Positions 15,777 through 24,028 of a stretch of DNA of 42,372 nt are shown piece after piece. Origin of the DNA: Candidatus Caenarcanales bacterium (GTDB lineage Bacteria > Cyanobacteriota > Vampirovibrionia > 2-02-FULL-35-15); assembly GCA_020050435.1 (NCBI GenBank), contig JAGVKQ010000026.1, positions 1-42,372 on the forward strand. Direction: 5' to 3'. Made by a program: the position numbers and the translations under genes. Every line of letters begins with the position of its first letter. Within the stretch, counting starts at the first letter, position 1. The notes beneath the pieces are model-generated. The model made no database searches, was not told the DNA's origin, and saw only the letters and a list, made by a program, of their open reading frames with translations.

Positions 15777-16571
15777 ATGAAAAACTTTGAAAAATTCAAA
15801 AAAAGGATTGAAAAAGACTTTTTTAGGCATCCTGTTATAGTAAAAAATCCCTATACTAAATGGTTTAAAAAAGGTACTGCAAATACTGAACAAGTAAAAG
15901 ATTTAATTTTACAATTTTCTGTTTTCTCAAATCACTTTATAGTGGTTCAAGCTAAAAGAATGGTAAACGCGGAAACCCTTGAAGGCGAGGTTTCCGCTAG
16001 GGCAATTTTATTAAATGAGTGTGGTGTAGGAATGAATGTTAAATCAGGAAGCATTGAAAATCAGAGATTCACGACTCCAAATGCTCATATAAATTGGCTT
16101 AGAAGAGTAGCAGATATTTTAGGAATAGACCAAAGGTCAGTAGGTAAGTGGGAAACAGGGACAAAAGCTACCCATGATTTTTTAAGAGGTTTAGATAAAA
16201 CTTATGGGAGTCACGATGGACAGGTAGGCTCAGGAGCCAGCTTTGCTATAGAAACATGGGCAGCTTATGGTATTGGAAAGAGTATAAAAGAAGAGTCAAA
16301 TAATTTCTGGATGGAGCTAGTATCTGGTTTAGAATCTTTTAATAAGAGACACAGAACACCAAATAAACTTAAACCTTTACCAGTAGGATTTTTTAAATAT
16401 CATTTTGAAACTGAAGCAGGACATGGGACAAACGTTTGGAATGAATTAGAAGAAACCTATCATCAAGAAAGCTTCAATGAAGAGAAATACATAAGCGCAG
16501 GAAAAATTGCATTAGAGTCTATTTATACTTTCTGGTTAGGACTTGATGAAACACGCAAAAAGATCGGCTAG
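15777..16571 (+). CDS. Heme-oxygenase-like di-iron enzyme (TenA/PqqC/CADD superfamily)
   Basis: The 264-residue all-helical protein has motifs of the heme-oxygenase-like oxidase (HDO) superfamily. These are a first-helix Glu in LLNECGVG, followed after an insertion by the His of NAHINWLRR; a Glu in FAIETWAAYG; and the C-terminal H-x3-E-x2-H (HFETEAGH), expected to complete a two-iron or Fe/Mn site. Relatives include PqqC, fatty-acid decarboxylase UndA and Chlamydia CADD, which makes p-aminobenzoate from tyrosine. The subfamily and substrate cannot be fixed by eye. The start has AAGGA nine bases upstream. It converges on the homogentisate operon with a small palindrome between them. The chemistry would need O2, as the neighbouring dioxygenases do. 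Confidence 0.75.
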   Translation: MKNFEKFKKRIEKDFFRHPVIVKNPYTKWFKKGTANTEQVKDLILQFSVFSNHFIVVQAKRMVNAETLEGEVSARAILLNECGVGMNVKSGSIENQRFTTPNAHINWLRRVADILGIDQRSVGKWETGTKATHDFLRGLDKTYGSHDGQVGSGASFAIETWAAYGIGKSIKEESNNFWMELVSGLESFNKRHRTPNKLKPLPVGFFKYHFETEAGHGTNVWNELEETYHQESFNEEKYISAGKIALESIYTFWLGLDETRKKIG

Positions 16572-16582
16572 GGCATATGCCC
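16571..16582. terminator. 12-base palindrome at the HDO-like gene stop
   Basis: GGGCATATGCCC starts at the last base of the TAG stop codon and lies in the 17-base gap between two converging genes. It is short and has no T-run beyond TTTTC. It may help end transcription on both strands. Confidence 0.35.
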
Positions 16583-16588
16583 CAGTTT

Positions 16589-17356
16589 TCAAGATACTTT
16601 CTTTTTCGCATAATTGATCATTTTCTCTTCGCACATTTTAATATCTTCTTCAGTGATTTCCCAGAATTTTTTTCTATTTACATTGGACTGAATCATGGCA
16701 AACAATTCATGGTCTAGAAATGGAGTAACATTATTGCTTTGATTTTCTTTTTCTTTCTCTTGATACAATCCCAGAAAAGTTTTATCTCTAAACCAAGACT
16801 CCCTATTATGCTCTTCCAACATCTTTAAAAGATCTTCATTAGGGTTTCTCTGTACAAACTCAAAGAAAAAACCACTAGGCTGGCTACCAGGCATGTACCA
16901 CTCACCACTAAAGACCTGAATAACATCTTCATGCTCATCTTTTAAAATGGGAGTTATAAAATTAACTCCTCTTTCCAAAGCATACTTATGAAAAGCAAGT
17001 AAGTCATTCGTTCTTAAAGCCACATGTTGAAAGTGAACAGATGCAGAGTGCTTAGTTAATAAATCTCTAGAGTGTGAGTGCTGAAATTTTGGTTCAGATG
17101 GCTGAACAATAGCAAAGATAGTATTTTGCAGAGACTCTTCTCCTACAACACCCTTCCCCACTCTAGCAGCAAAAGTCATAGACTCCTCACCAAGTCCTTC
17201 TACCCATTCTTTTCTTTTTTCATAAATTATATCTTCAGGTGAAACACCAAAAATTGTCTTAAAAATTACATAAGCAGTATTGTACATTTCGGGATCTATA
17301 TGAATAGTCATATGATCTACTTGAAAATTTAAAAATGGATATTTTTTACTTGGCAT
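16589..17356 (-). CDS. One-domain 4-hydroxyphenylpyruvate dioxygenase-like protein
   Basis: The 255-residue protein is a vicinal-oxygen-chelate protein with the three iron ligands of the catalytic half of HPPD: His in VDHMTIHID (about residue 15), His in FQHVALRTND (about 110) and Glu in GFFFEFVQRNP. Typical bacterial HPPD has about 350-400 residues and two such domains; here the N-terminal non-catalytic domain is absent. HPPD converts 4-hydroxyphenylpyruvate plus O2 to homogentisate. Its place as the last gene of an operon with homogentisate dioxygenase and a fumarylacetoacetase relative supports that role or a close variant. Its start overlaps the homogentisate dioxygenase end by 11 bases. 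A different 2-oxoacid-dependent oxygenase is the main alternative. Confidence 0.75.
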   Translation of the reverse strand: MPSKKYPFLNFQVDHMTIHIDPEMYNTAYVIFKTIFGVSPEDIIYEKRKEWVEGLGEESMTFAARVGKGVVGEESLQNTIFAIVQPSEPKFQHSHSRDLLTKHSASVHFQHVALRTNDLLAFHKYALERGVNFITPILKDEHEDVIQVFSGEWYMPGSQPSGFFFEFVQRNPNEDLLKMLEEHNRESWFRDKTFLGLYQEKEKENQSNNVTPFLDHELFAMIQSNVNRKKFWEITEEDIKMCEEKMINYAKKKVS

Positions 17357-18557
17357 TAGATTTGTACCAGCTTAACGGATATTCTTTATCCGCATACTTA
17401 AAACCTTCTTCTGTAACATTTAGACTTTCAAAAAATGTATCTAACATAACAGCTAAATGATCATTTAATTTCCCTCTATCTTTAGTAGATTTAAGTGCAG
17501 CATCACCATGTGGACTATGAGCTAAAGATCCAGGATGAAGCGTTATAGATCCTTCCTGAATATAACCTTCTCTAGCTCCATAATTTGAATTACTGAAAAA
17601 CATTACTTCATCTGAGTCTACGTTTGAATGAGCATAAGGCGCTGGAATATCTTTTTCATGCCAGCCTTCTATTTGTGCAGTAAAAGAACAAATAGAAAAT
17701 CCATTATGAGGGGCTACTCCAGACTGAAAGGTCTGACGTACAGGTGGTGCAGTATGAATCTCTCTGGCTAATGGGTGCTGGTTTTCTATATCAAATCCGA
17801 AAGGATAAAAGGCTCCTTCCCAACCTACAATATCAAAAGGATGGTGATCTAGAGTCAAAGTAGAAACATTTCCTTCAGAATGTTTTACATTAATAATATA
17901 TTCACCTTCTTTATCAATCGGTTCTTGGAATTCTGGAATTTCAATTTCAGTCTCTACAATAGGTGCCATTAACGTAGCTTGACCAGCAGCATTCAAATAA
18001 TGCGGAGCAAAACCTATAGGATAAGTAGACTCAACAATTAAAATAAAAGCATTTTTTGATATTAACTCAATTTGATAGATCGTTCCTTTTGGAACAACAA
18101 TATAAAGTCCTTTTTTTATAGCTAAATTTCCATATTCAGTTTTTAATAGACCTTCACCATCCTGAATATAAAAAAGCTCATGCTTTTCACCATTCTTGAA
18201 GAAAATATTTTCTTTTGAAGATTGAGAAGGTTTACTTACTGAAACAATGGTATCTTTTCCATATAAAATAGGTTTTCTTGAGGTTATACAATCTCCTTCA
18301 AATGGAATCTTACCTGTATAAATATGAAAAGGCTGCAAAATATTGTCGGATAAGGGTTTCAATTTAAAATCAAATTTAGCTTTTTCTGGTTTTTTTGACT
18401 GAATGGTAGGATATTTTCTTATGTGAAGTTTTCTAGTGTATGGACCACCAAAACCTAAAGAGCCATGTATTTCTTCTAGTGCTAAAACACCAGGAATTGC
18501 ATAGTACTCAGTATGTGGAGTTTTAGGAAGGTTACCTTTTTTTATTATTTGTGACAT
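17346..18557 (-). CDS. hmgA: Homogentisate 1,2-dioxygenase
   Basis: The 403-residue protein is a cupin-fold ring-cleaving dioxygenase. The C-terminal half holds YAHSNVDSDEVMFF, whose His and Glu bind iron, and HPGSLAHSPHG, which provides the third ligand. GVAPHNGFSICSF and the EVHTAPP-like segment REIHTAPP are family hallmarks. It opens homogentisate to 4-maleylacetoacetate using O2. It is shorter than the human enzyme (445), in line with bacterial HmgA. It lies between a fumarylacetoacetase-family gene (5-base gap upstream) and the HPPD-like gene (11-base overlap downstream), so the three form one operon. No maleylacetoacetate isomerase is seen. Confidence 0.9.
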   Translation of the reverse strand: MSQIIKKGNLPKTPHTEYYAIPGVLALEEIHGSLGFGGPYTRKLHIRKYPTIQSKKPEKAKFDFKLKPLSDNILQPFHIYTGKIPFEGDCITSRKPILYGKDTIVSVSKPSQSSKENIFFKNGEKHELFYIQDGEGLLKTEYGNLAIKKGLYIVVPKGTIYQIELISKNAFILIVESTYPIGFAPHYLNAAGQATLMAPIVETEIEIPEFQEPIDKEGEYIINVKHSEGNVSTLTLDHHPFDIVGWEGAFYPFGFDIENQHPLAREIHTAPPVRQTFQSGVAPHNGFSICSFTAQIEGWHEKDIPAPYAHSNVDSDEVMFFSNSNYGAREGYIQEGSITLHPGSLAHSPHGDAALKSTKDRGKLNDHLAVMLDTFFESLNVTEEGFKYADKEYPLSWYKSNAK

Positions 18558-18562
18558 CTTTA

Positions 18563-19504
18563 TTAACTCTTTGCAAAAGTTAAATTCTTATAATTTAACT
18601 CTTTATATTCTGGAGCTTTAGAGACTTTGTTTTTTAAAGTACCTAGATTTCCAACCTCTAATTCTATAGTATCTCCGCCTGAAAGCCATCTATCCAAATC
18701 CAATCCACAACCACCAAAAAATGTACCTGAACCAAAGATATCTCCAGGATAAACAGTTTCTTCTTGTGAAACATGAGAAATCATCAGAGAAAATCCCCAA
18801 TATTGCTTGCTGAAATTTCCATTAGACCAGGTTTCACCATTTACTTTTACAGTCATTGATAAATCTTTACTTGGGTCAACTTCATCTTTAGTTACCAGAT
18901 AAGGTCCAAATGCATTTGCAAAATCTTTACTTTTAGCAGGTCCCATTAATAATGACATTTCTCTCTTCTGAATATCTCTAGCTGAGAAATCATTAAAAAT
19001 CATATATCCAAAAATGTGATCTTTAGCATTTTCTATTGATATATTTTTTCCTTTTTTCCCAAGAACACAAGCAATCTCACATTCAAAATCAAGTTTTCTT
19101 GTATAAGATGGCCATGGTATTTCATCATTTAGTCCATAGATTTGCCTATGATTACCCTTATAGTAAACAGGGATTTCATACCAATATTCATTCAGCTCAA
19201 CACCACGTCTTTTAGCGCCAGCTTTTGCATGCTCTTCAAATGCAAAAAAGTCTTTCAATGCTGGCGGGTTTAAAATAGGAGCTTTTATATCTATTTCAGA
19301 TAAAGTAATCAAGTTTTCAGCTTTTACATTTTTTATAAGGTCACTTGTAATTTTTAAATTGGAATCTCCACCTTCAATAAATGCAAGCATATTATTTGGA
19401 AGTTTTCCATTAGAAGCTTTTGGTAAATCTAAGACCTTATCACCTACCAACACACCAATTGATAAATCATTTGATTTTTTGTTTGAAAATGTAAGAAGTT
19501 TCAT
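18563..19504 (-). CDS. Fumarylacetoacetate hydrolase family protein
   Basis: The 313-residue protein has the FAH C-terminal fold. Metal-binding acids lie in LDFECEIACVLG, with NDFSARDIQKREM after it, SKDFANAFGPYLVT, and GDIFGSGTFFGGCGLDLDRWL. FAH splits fumarylacetoacetate to fumarate and acetoacetate. The superfamily also contains acylpyruvases and decarboxylases, but the operon context (homogentisate dioxygenase, HPPD-like) favours the tyrosine-pathway activity. The first 75 residues form the small N-terminal domain found in bacterial FAH. It is the first gene of the operon; a palindrome 60 bases upstream separates it from the rhodanese gene. Confidence 0.88.
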   Translation of the reverse strand: MKLLTFSNKKSNDLSIGVLVGDKVLDLPKASNGKLPNNMLAFIEGGDSNLKITSDLIKNVKAENLITLSEIDIKAPILNPPALKDFFAFEEHAKAGAKRRGVELNEYWYEIPVYYKGNHRQIYGLNDEIPWPSYTRKLDFECEIACVLGKKGKNISIENAKDHIFGYMIFNDFSARDIQKREMSLLMGPAKSKDFANAFGPYLVTKDEVDPSKDLSMTVKVNGETWSNGNFSKQYWGFSLMISHVSQEETVYPGDIFGSGTFFGGCGLDLDRWLSGGDTIELEVGNLGTLKNKVSKAPEYKELNYKNLTFAKS

Positions 19505-19565
19505 ATTAATAAGATTTTATCAGAGCACTTCATGAATTGCCTATAACTATATTAAGAATTCGAGC

Positions 19566-19590
19566 ACAGATGCCTCAATGGGGCATCTCT
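19566..19590. repeat. Short palindromic element (copy b)
   Basis: CAGATGCCTC, loop AAT, GGGGCATCTCT form a 9-bp stem with one G-T pair. The flanks match copies a and d (CAGA on the left, CTCTA on the right). On the minus strand its TAGAGA end carries the TAG stop of the rhodanese gene. It probably separates that gene from the homogentisate operon. Confidence 0.65.
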
Positions 19591-19909
19591 ATCCACATTC
19601 CACTGGATATCCAGCCTGAACCCAGGCTTTAATTCCACCATCAATAACAATTAAATCTTTATACCCAACAGATTCCAGATATTCAGCTGCTTTTAAAGCT
19701 CTTTTTCCAATACCACAAAGATAATAAGAAGGCTTTTCTTTTTCTATCAAATTTATTTTTTCCATAAATTCAGAAAGAGGGGTAAGCTTTGAATTTTTAA
19801 TTCTTGCTGCTTGGTATTCTGGGATTTCCCTTACATCAATAATCTGGCAGCTTTCACCGCTATCAATTAGATTTTTTAATTCTTCTACACTGCAATATTC
19901 AATTGGCAT
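19589..19909 (-). CDS. Rhodanese-domain protein
   Basis: The 106-residue single-domain rhodanese shows the CH2A-like IIDVREIPEYQAARI and an active-site loop YYLCGIGKRAL with the catalytic Cys, then the C-terminal VIDGGIKAWVQAGYPVE. It moves a sulfane sulfur or acts as a persulfide carrier in the cytoplasm. AAGGGG precedes ATG. The TAG stop is supplied by palindrome b. It is divergent from feoB. The reactive loop CGIGKR is of the short type seen in GlpE-like proteins. Confidence 0.9.
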   Translation of the reverse strand: MPIEYCSVEELKNLIDSGESCQIIDVREIPEYQAARIKNSKLTPLSEFMEKINLIEKEKPSYYLCGIGKRALKAAEYLESVGYKDLIVIDGGIKAWVQAGYPVECG

Positions 19910-20026
19910 AATTAACCCCTTAAACTTGTATTATAGAACAGAAGAGGTGTTTAGAAGTACAAAAGAAAGACAAACAACCCGTATATAACAATTTCTTCCT
20001 ACTTCTTACTCTGCCATAATTAACAT

Positions 20027-22069
20027 GTGAATTATCCATCTACAACTGGTAAAAAACTAATAGCTTTGGCAGGAAATCCCAATGTAGGGAAGTCTGTTTT
20101 TTTTAACTATTTAAGTAAAGTTTATGTAGATGTAAGCAATTATCCCGGGACTACAGTCGAAATAACCAGTGCCCCACTGGGAAATGAGAATGAAAACATT
20201 CTTATTCAGGATACTCCAGGGATTTATGGAGTAAGTAGTTTTAATGATGAAGAAAGAGTAGCCAGAGATATTATTCTTTATGCTGACATTGTGATTAACA
20301 TAGTTTCAGCCATAAGCTTAGATAGAGATTTATTTCTAACCAAACAATTAATTGATATGGGCAAACCAATGATTCTTGCTATAAATCAAATGGATGAAGC
20401 AAAGTCACTTGGATTAAATATTAATATAGAAAAGCTTTCAGAGCTTCTTGGCATTCCAGTTTTTTCAACCATTGCTATAACTGGTGAAGGAATGGAAGAA
20501 ATAAAAAATGCTATCTATCCTCTTTCAAGTTCTATTGAAAAAAAAGGGAAAGTAGACCCTATTCTTAAAAATGAACTCACAGAGATTCTCCCCTTGGTTT
20601 CAAATCAGGCTGAAGCGCTTTTATTACTAGAAGGTGACTTAGTAATAGCAGAAAGACATAACATTGAACCAAGAAATAAAAGAAGTGAGCTTTATAGTCA
20701 AAGAAGAAAAGAAGTAAATGATCTTATAGAAGAAGTTACCTTATATAAAAACAAAAAAGAAAGATTTTTAACAAAAGTTTCAAATATACTTATTGACCCA
20801 CTTTGGGGAGGGATAGTTGCAATTTTTATTGCTTACCTATTTTTATATCAATTGCTTGGGGTCTGGGTTGGAAGTAATTTAATAGAAGTTACAGAAGGTA
20901 AAATAATGAATGTCTATTATGAGCCTTTCGTAAGAGAAAACACTTCTCAGATTTTCCCCGTAGAGATAAGAAGAGGTTATAAGATTTTTGTTTTTCAAAA
21001 TGGTTTTCTGAAAGATAAAGAACAATATAAAACATTAGTTGAAGACAGAGAAGTAAATAAAAGCATAAAAGATGAGTATTTTTTTGGACCTAGTGATTAC
21101 ATAGAAAACACAAAGTCAGCCCCTACAAAATTAACGAATAATCTCTATAGCGCTACTGGCACTATTTTATCTGGGAAATATGGCATCTTAACATTGACAG
21201 TAACTTATTTACTTGGGCTTTTATTTCCATTAGTTCTTGCTTTTTATATGGCTTTGGCAGTCCTTGAAGATAGCGGATATTTACCCAGACTGGCAGTTTT
21301 AATTGATGGTCTTTTATCCAGAATTGGAATGAATGGCAGGGCAATTATTCCATTAATTTTAGGTCTTGGCTGTGTAACTATGGCATCAGTCACCACTAGA
21401 CTTTTATCGACAAAAAGAGAAAAAATAATAGCCATGACTATTTTAGGTTTTGCTATTCCTTGTTCAGCTCAACTTGGTGTAATTCAAACACTGCTTGCTA
21501 AATCTGGCGGCTTATCTTCATGGCTTATCTGGCTTTCAGTAATTGGAAGTGTTTTAGTTTTAACTGGCTATGTAATGAATAAATATTTACCTGGAAAGGT
21601 CACTCCACTACTTATTGATTTACCACCACTTAGAATACCCAGATTAAAAAACATCTATTATAAAACTAAAACAAAAGTAATGTTTTTTATGACTGAAGCA
21701 GTTGGGGCATTTTTCTTTGCAGCATTTATAGTAGGCTGTATGCAGGTAACTGGCTTACTCCAAAAAGTTATTAAAATCTTTGAACCAATTGTTATGGACC
21801 TTTTACACCTCCCTAAAGAAGTCTCAATTTCATTTATTCTAGGTATGGTTAGAAGAGATTTTGGAGCTTTTGGGTTGACTGAATTAGCAATGACACCTGC
21901 TCAAGTAACAGTAGCCAGCGTAGTCTTAACCTTATTTGTCCCATGCATAGCCACAGTATCAGTCATGGCTAAAGAACAGAGCTGGAAAGTAGCAGCGGGA
22001 ATATGGATTAGCTCAATCGTTCTTGCTGTCAGCATAGGATCAGTTTTAGCTATAATATTAAGTGCATAA
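20027..22069 (+). CDS. feoB: FeoB-type metal transporter, variant gate
   Basis: The 680-residue protein has an N-terminal G domain (G1 GNPNVGKS at 16-23, G3 DTPG at 62-65, G4 NQMD at 120-123), a helical linker, and a membrane domain from about 260 on with two gate repeats. FeoB imports Fe(II) across the inner membrane. Here the gates read GLGCVTMAS and IPCSAQLGVI instead of the usual GCNVP and CGAR, which marks a separate FeoB branch whose metal may differ. Residues about 283-385, between the first two membrane helices, form an extra-cytoplasmic insert far longer than in E. coli. No feoA is nearby. The start is GTG 20027 without a ribosome site; CATAAT at 20015-20020 could start a leaderless transcript there. 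Confidence 0.9.
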   Translation: MNYPSTTGKKLIALAGNPNVGKSVFFNYLSKVYVDVSNYPGTTVEITSAPLGNENENILIQDTPGIYGVSSFNDEERVARDIILYADIVINIVSAISLDRDLFLTKQLIDMGKPMILAINQMDEAKSLGLNINIEKLSELLGIPVFSTIAITGEGMEEIKNAIYPLSSSIEKKGKVDPILKNELTEILPLVSNQAEALLLLEGDLVIAERHNIEPRNKRSELYSQRRKEVNDLIEEVTLYKNKKERFLTKVSNILIDPLWGGIVAIFIAYLFLYQLLGVWVGSNLIEVTEGKIMNVYYEPFVRENTSQIFPVEIRRGYKIFVFQNGFLKDKEQYKTLVEDREVNKSIKDEYFFGPSDYIENTKSAPTKLTNNLYSATGTILSGKYGILTLTVTYLLGLLFPLVLAFYMALAVLEDSGYLPRLAVLIDGLLSRIGMNGRAIIPLILGLGCVTMASVTTRLLSTKREKIIAMTILGFAIPCSAQLGVIQTLLAKSGGLSSWLIWLSVIGSVLVLTGYVMNKYLPGKVTPLLIDLPPLRIPRLKNIYYKTKTKVMFFMTEAVGAFFFAAFIVGCMQVTGLLQKVIKIFEPIVMDLLHLPKEVSISFILGMVRRDFGAFGLTELAMTPAQVTVASVVLTLFVPCIATVSVMAKEQSWKVAAGIWISSIVLAVSIGSVLAIILSA

Positions 22070-22115
22070 TGATTCCTCAACCATTTACCATCAACTATCA
22101 AACCATTTACCCCCT

Positions 22116-22325
22116 ATGACAGACTGTAATAAAATCAATTGCCCCACATGTAACTTCGAGCTAGACGAAAGTTTCATCGAGCAAAAATGTCCACGTTGTC
22201 AGTCATTGATTGAATCCAAATTTTTATGTGGGAGCTGTCATAGTTGTGCTGATACTCTCTCCCCTAATGAAAGCAAAAAAGAAAATATTTTAAGTAAGGT
22301 CTTTTCTTTTTTTAAGAAGGTCTAG
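22116..22325 (+). CDS. Small zinc-ribbon protein downstream of feoB
   Basis: The 69-residue product from ATG 22116 has paired cysteines CPTC and CPRC forming a zinc ribbon, then CGSCHSCADT, and a basic, hydrophobic C-terminus (VFSFFKKV). It lies 46 bases behind feoB on the same strand. An in-frame GTG at 22062 overlaps the feoB end and would add 18 residues of unrelated character. It could be a FeoC-like accessory or metal-handling partner of the variant FeoB; this rests on position and cysteines only. Confidence 0.65.
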   Translation: MTDCNKINCPTCNFELDESFIEQKCPRCQSLIESKFLCGSCHSCADTLSPNESKKENILSKVFSFFKKV

Positions 22326-22327
22326 AG

Positions 22328-23077
22328 TCATTCCACCCACACGACTTTCGAACAAAGACTTTTATCATCACAATAGATCAATCTATAACCTGGACTTGTT
22401 TTCTCCACCTTAAAATCAACTAAACCTGGTGCTATTTGATAAAAAGTAGAAGGAGCGCTTGCAAATAAAGTATTGTTTATTTTCTTTTCTAAGACCTGAT
22501 GAATATGTCCAAAAAATACCCCTTTTACACAAGGAAATCCTTTAATAATATCCATAAAAGCATCTTTATCTTTTAAAATATATTGATTCATATGAGGGCT
22601 TTCAGAATCTAGTGGATGGTGATGCATAAAAATTACTATATTTAAATTTGAATTATTAGCTAAAAAAGTTTTAAGCGCTTCTAATTGAGAGTCTAAGATT
22701 TCACCATGAATAGATGGAGGAACAGTACTATCTAAAAAATAAAAAGACCAATCATCTTTTTTTATACTGTAATCAAAAGAATCTTTTTTATTACCGATGT
22801 TAAAAATAACTGACATTACTCTTAAATCATCATGATTACCAGGAATAATATAGTACTTTTTTTGCAACCTATCGACTTCTGATTTTAAGAGGTCATAAGA
22901 TTGAGTAGTAAAGTCATTGGATAAATCACCACTTAAAACAAGAAAATCAAAATTAACTTTATCTTTAATTAAATGATCAATAACTTTTTTTAGATTAGTG
23001 TAGGGATTTGAATCATTATAGACTTGGTCTTTTGTCGAAAAGAGATGAATGTCTGATAGTTGTAAAATTGTAATCAT
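22328..23077 (-). CDS. Calcineurin-like metallophosphoesterase (CpdA/Icc type)
   Basis: The 249-residue protein has all metal motifs of class III cyclic-nucleotide phosphodiesterases: LSDIHL (Asp9, His11), LSGDLSND, PGNHDD, MHHHPLD and GHIHQ. It should hydrolyse a phosphodiester, plausibly cAMP or a related nucleotide, in the cytoplasm with two metal ions. The frame extends upstream to TTG 23098, but that codon sits inside a terminator hairpin, and the family begins at MITILQLSD, so ATG 23077 is chosen. No ribosome site is visible before it; the preceding bases are the T-run of the terminator. Confidence 0.88.
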   Translation of the reverse strand: MITILQLSDIHLFSTKDQVYNDSNPYTNLKKVIDHLIKDKVNFDFLVLSGDLSNDFTTQSYDLLKSEVDRLQKKYYIIPGNHDDLRVMSVIFNIGNKKDSFDYSIKKDDWSFYFLDSTVPPSIHGEILDSQLEALKTFLANNSNLNIVIFMHHHPLDSESPHMNQYILKDKDAFMDIIKGFPCVKGVFFGHIHQVLEKKINNTLFASAPSTFYQIAPGLVDFKVEKTSPGYRLIYCDDKSLCSKVVWVE

Positions 23078-23081
23078 AGTT

Positions 23082-23109
23082 AAAAAAAAGAGACGCAAGG
23101 TGCGTCTCT
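23082..23109 (-). terminator. Terminator of SLH gene / palindromic element (copy c)
   Basis: AGAGACGCA, loop AGG, TGCGTCTCT form a perfect 9-bp stem (23089-23109). On the minus strand the stem is followed by eight T, the classic rho-independent layout, 25 bases after the SLH gene stop. The arm GCGTCTCTA matches palindrome copies a and e. The T-run ends five bases before the ATG of the phosphoesterase gene. Confidence 0.8.
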
Positions 23110-23133
23110 AAATCAATCTAAGTTAAAAATAAC

Positions 23134-23757
23134 CTACTTATTAATTGCATTTCCAAGATCCTTATTAAAAGGTGCTGTTACTGCTGCTAACACTCCTCTT
23201 GAAAGATCTCTAACATCTACAACTAATCCCTTAATTAATCTTTCTAATATAAAACCTTTTCTTCTTTCAGCATAAGCTAATCTCTTTTCATGCTCTTGAA
23301 GAAGTGTTTCATGTTTTGCAACTGTTCCTTCTAAAGTGGTCACTCTACCATCAATATCAGTAACTCTTGCTTCTAATTTATCTACTCTACCTTGAAGTGT
23401 TTTTAGTTCGCTTGAAAACTCATCCATTAACTTAGCAAGTTTAGATAAATCATCTCTATCTTTGCCTATTTCATCACTGAAATATGTTGCTAAATCATAA
23501 ACTGCTGCTGCTAATTCAAATCTTGTAGTTAATTTTTTACCTTTATATGTACCATCTGGGTAACCTTCAAGAACATCATACTTCTCAACTAATCCTTTAA
23601 CTGCAGCATAAGACCAATCAGATGTTTCCACATCACTAAGTTCTTGTACTGATACTACTCTTGAATCGATAGGTCTAGCTGCCTGTGCTAACGTTCCGAG
23701 TATAAAAATGGAATTAAGTCCTATTAAAAGACTTGCTACTATTACTAAATTTCTCAT
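23134..23757 (-). CDS. SLH-domain coiled-coil envelope protein
   Basis: The 207-residue protein has a signal peptide (cut near AQA-AR, residue 27). One S-layer-homology domain follows (SDVETSDWSYAAVKGLVEKYDVLEGYPDGTYKG ... TRFELAAAVYDL), then a coiled coil of about 60 residues with a heptad-like repeat (LQGRVDKLEARVTDIDGRVTTLEGTV). In cyanobacterial porins the same SLH plus coiled-coil head ties the outer membrane to the peptidoglycan-linked wall polymer and is followed by a large beta-barrel. Here the barrel is missing and only about 60 helical residues follow. It may be a tether subunit without a pore. AAGGAG precedes ATG, and a terminator follows. Confidence 0.85.
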   Translation of the reverse strand: MRNLVIVASLLIGLNSIFILGTLAQAARPIDSRVVSVQELSDVETSDWSYAAVKGLVEKYDVLEGYPDGTYKGKKLTTRFELAAAVYDLATYFSDEIGKDRDDLSKLAKLMDEFSSELKTLQGRVDKLEARVTDIDGRVTTLEGTVAKHETLLQEHEKRLAYAERRKGFILERLIKGLVVDVRDLSRGVLAAVTAPFNKDLGNAINK

Positions 23758-24005
23758 TATCTTCTCCTTAGATTTCTAAACAATTCTTTTTCTTCCTGAC
23801 AATTTTATACCCTTATATATTTGGTTTTAATTTTAGCTTCTTTGTTAATTCAACTAAATAATAACCTAGAATTAAACATAATATAAGACCTGGCATCCTA
23901 TATTTTAATAGAAGAAAAGTTTGAAAAGAGGTTCCATCTGTATATCAATAGTTATATTTCTAATAATTGGTAGATATAAGAAAAGATAAGGGAGGTTAGA
24001 TAATT

Positions 24006-24028
24006 GTAAGAAAAAAGTCTTTTTTTAC
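24006..24028 (-). terminator. Possible terminator of ribD
   Basis: GTAAGAAAA pairs with TTTTTTTAC directly after the ribD stop codon, with A- and T-runs on either side. The stem is AT-rich and weak. Confidence 0.35.
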
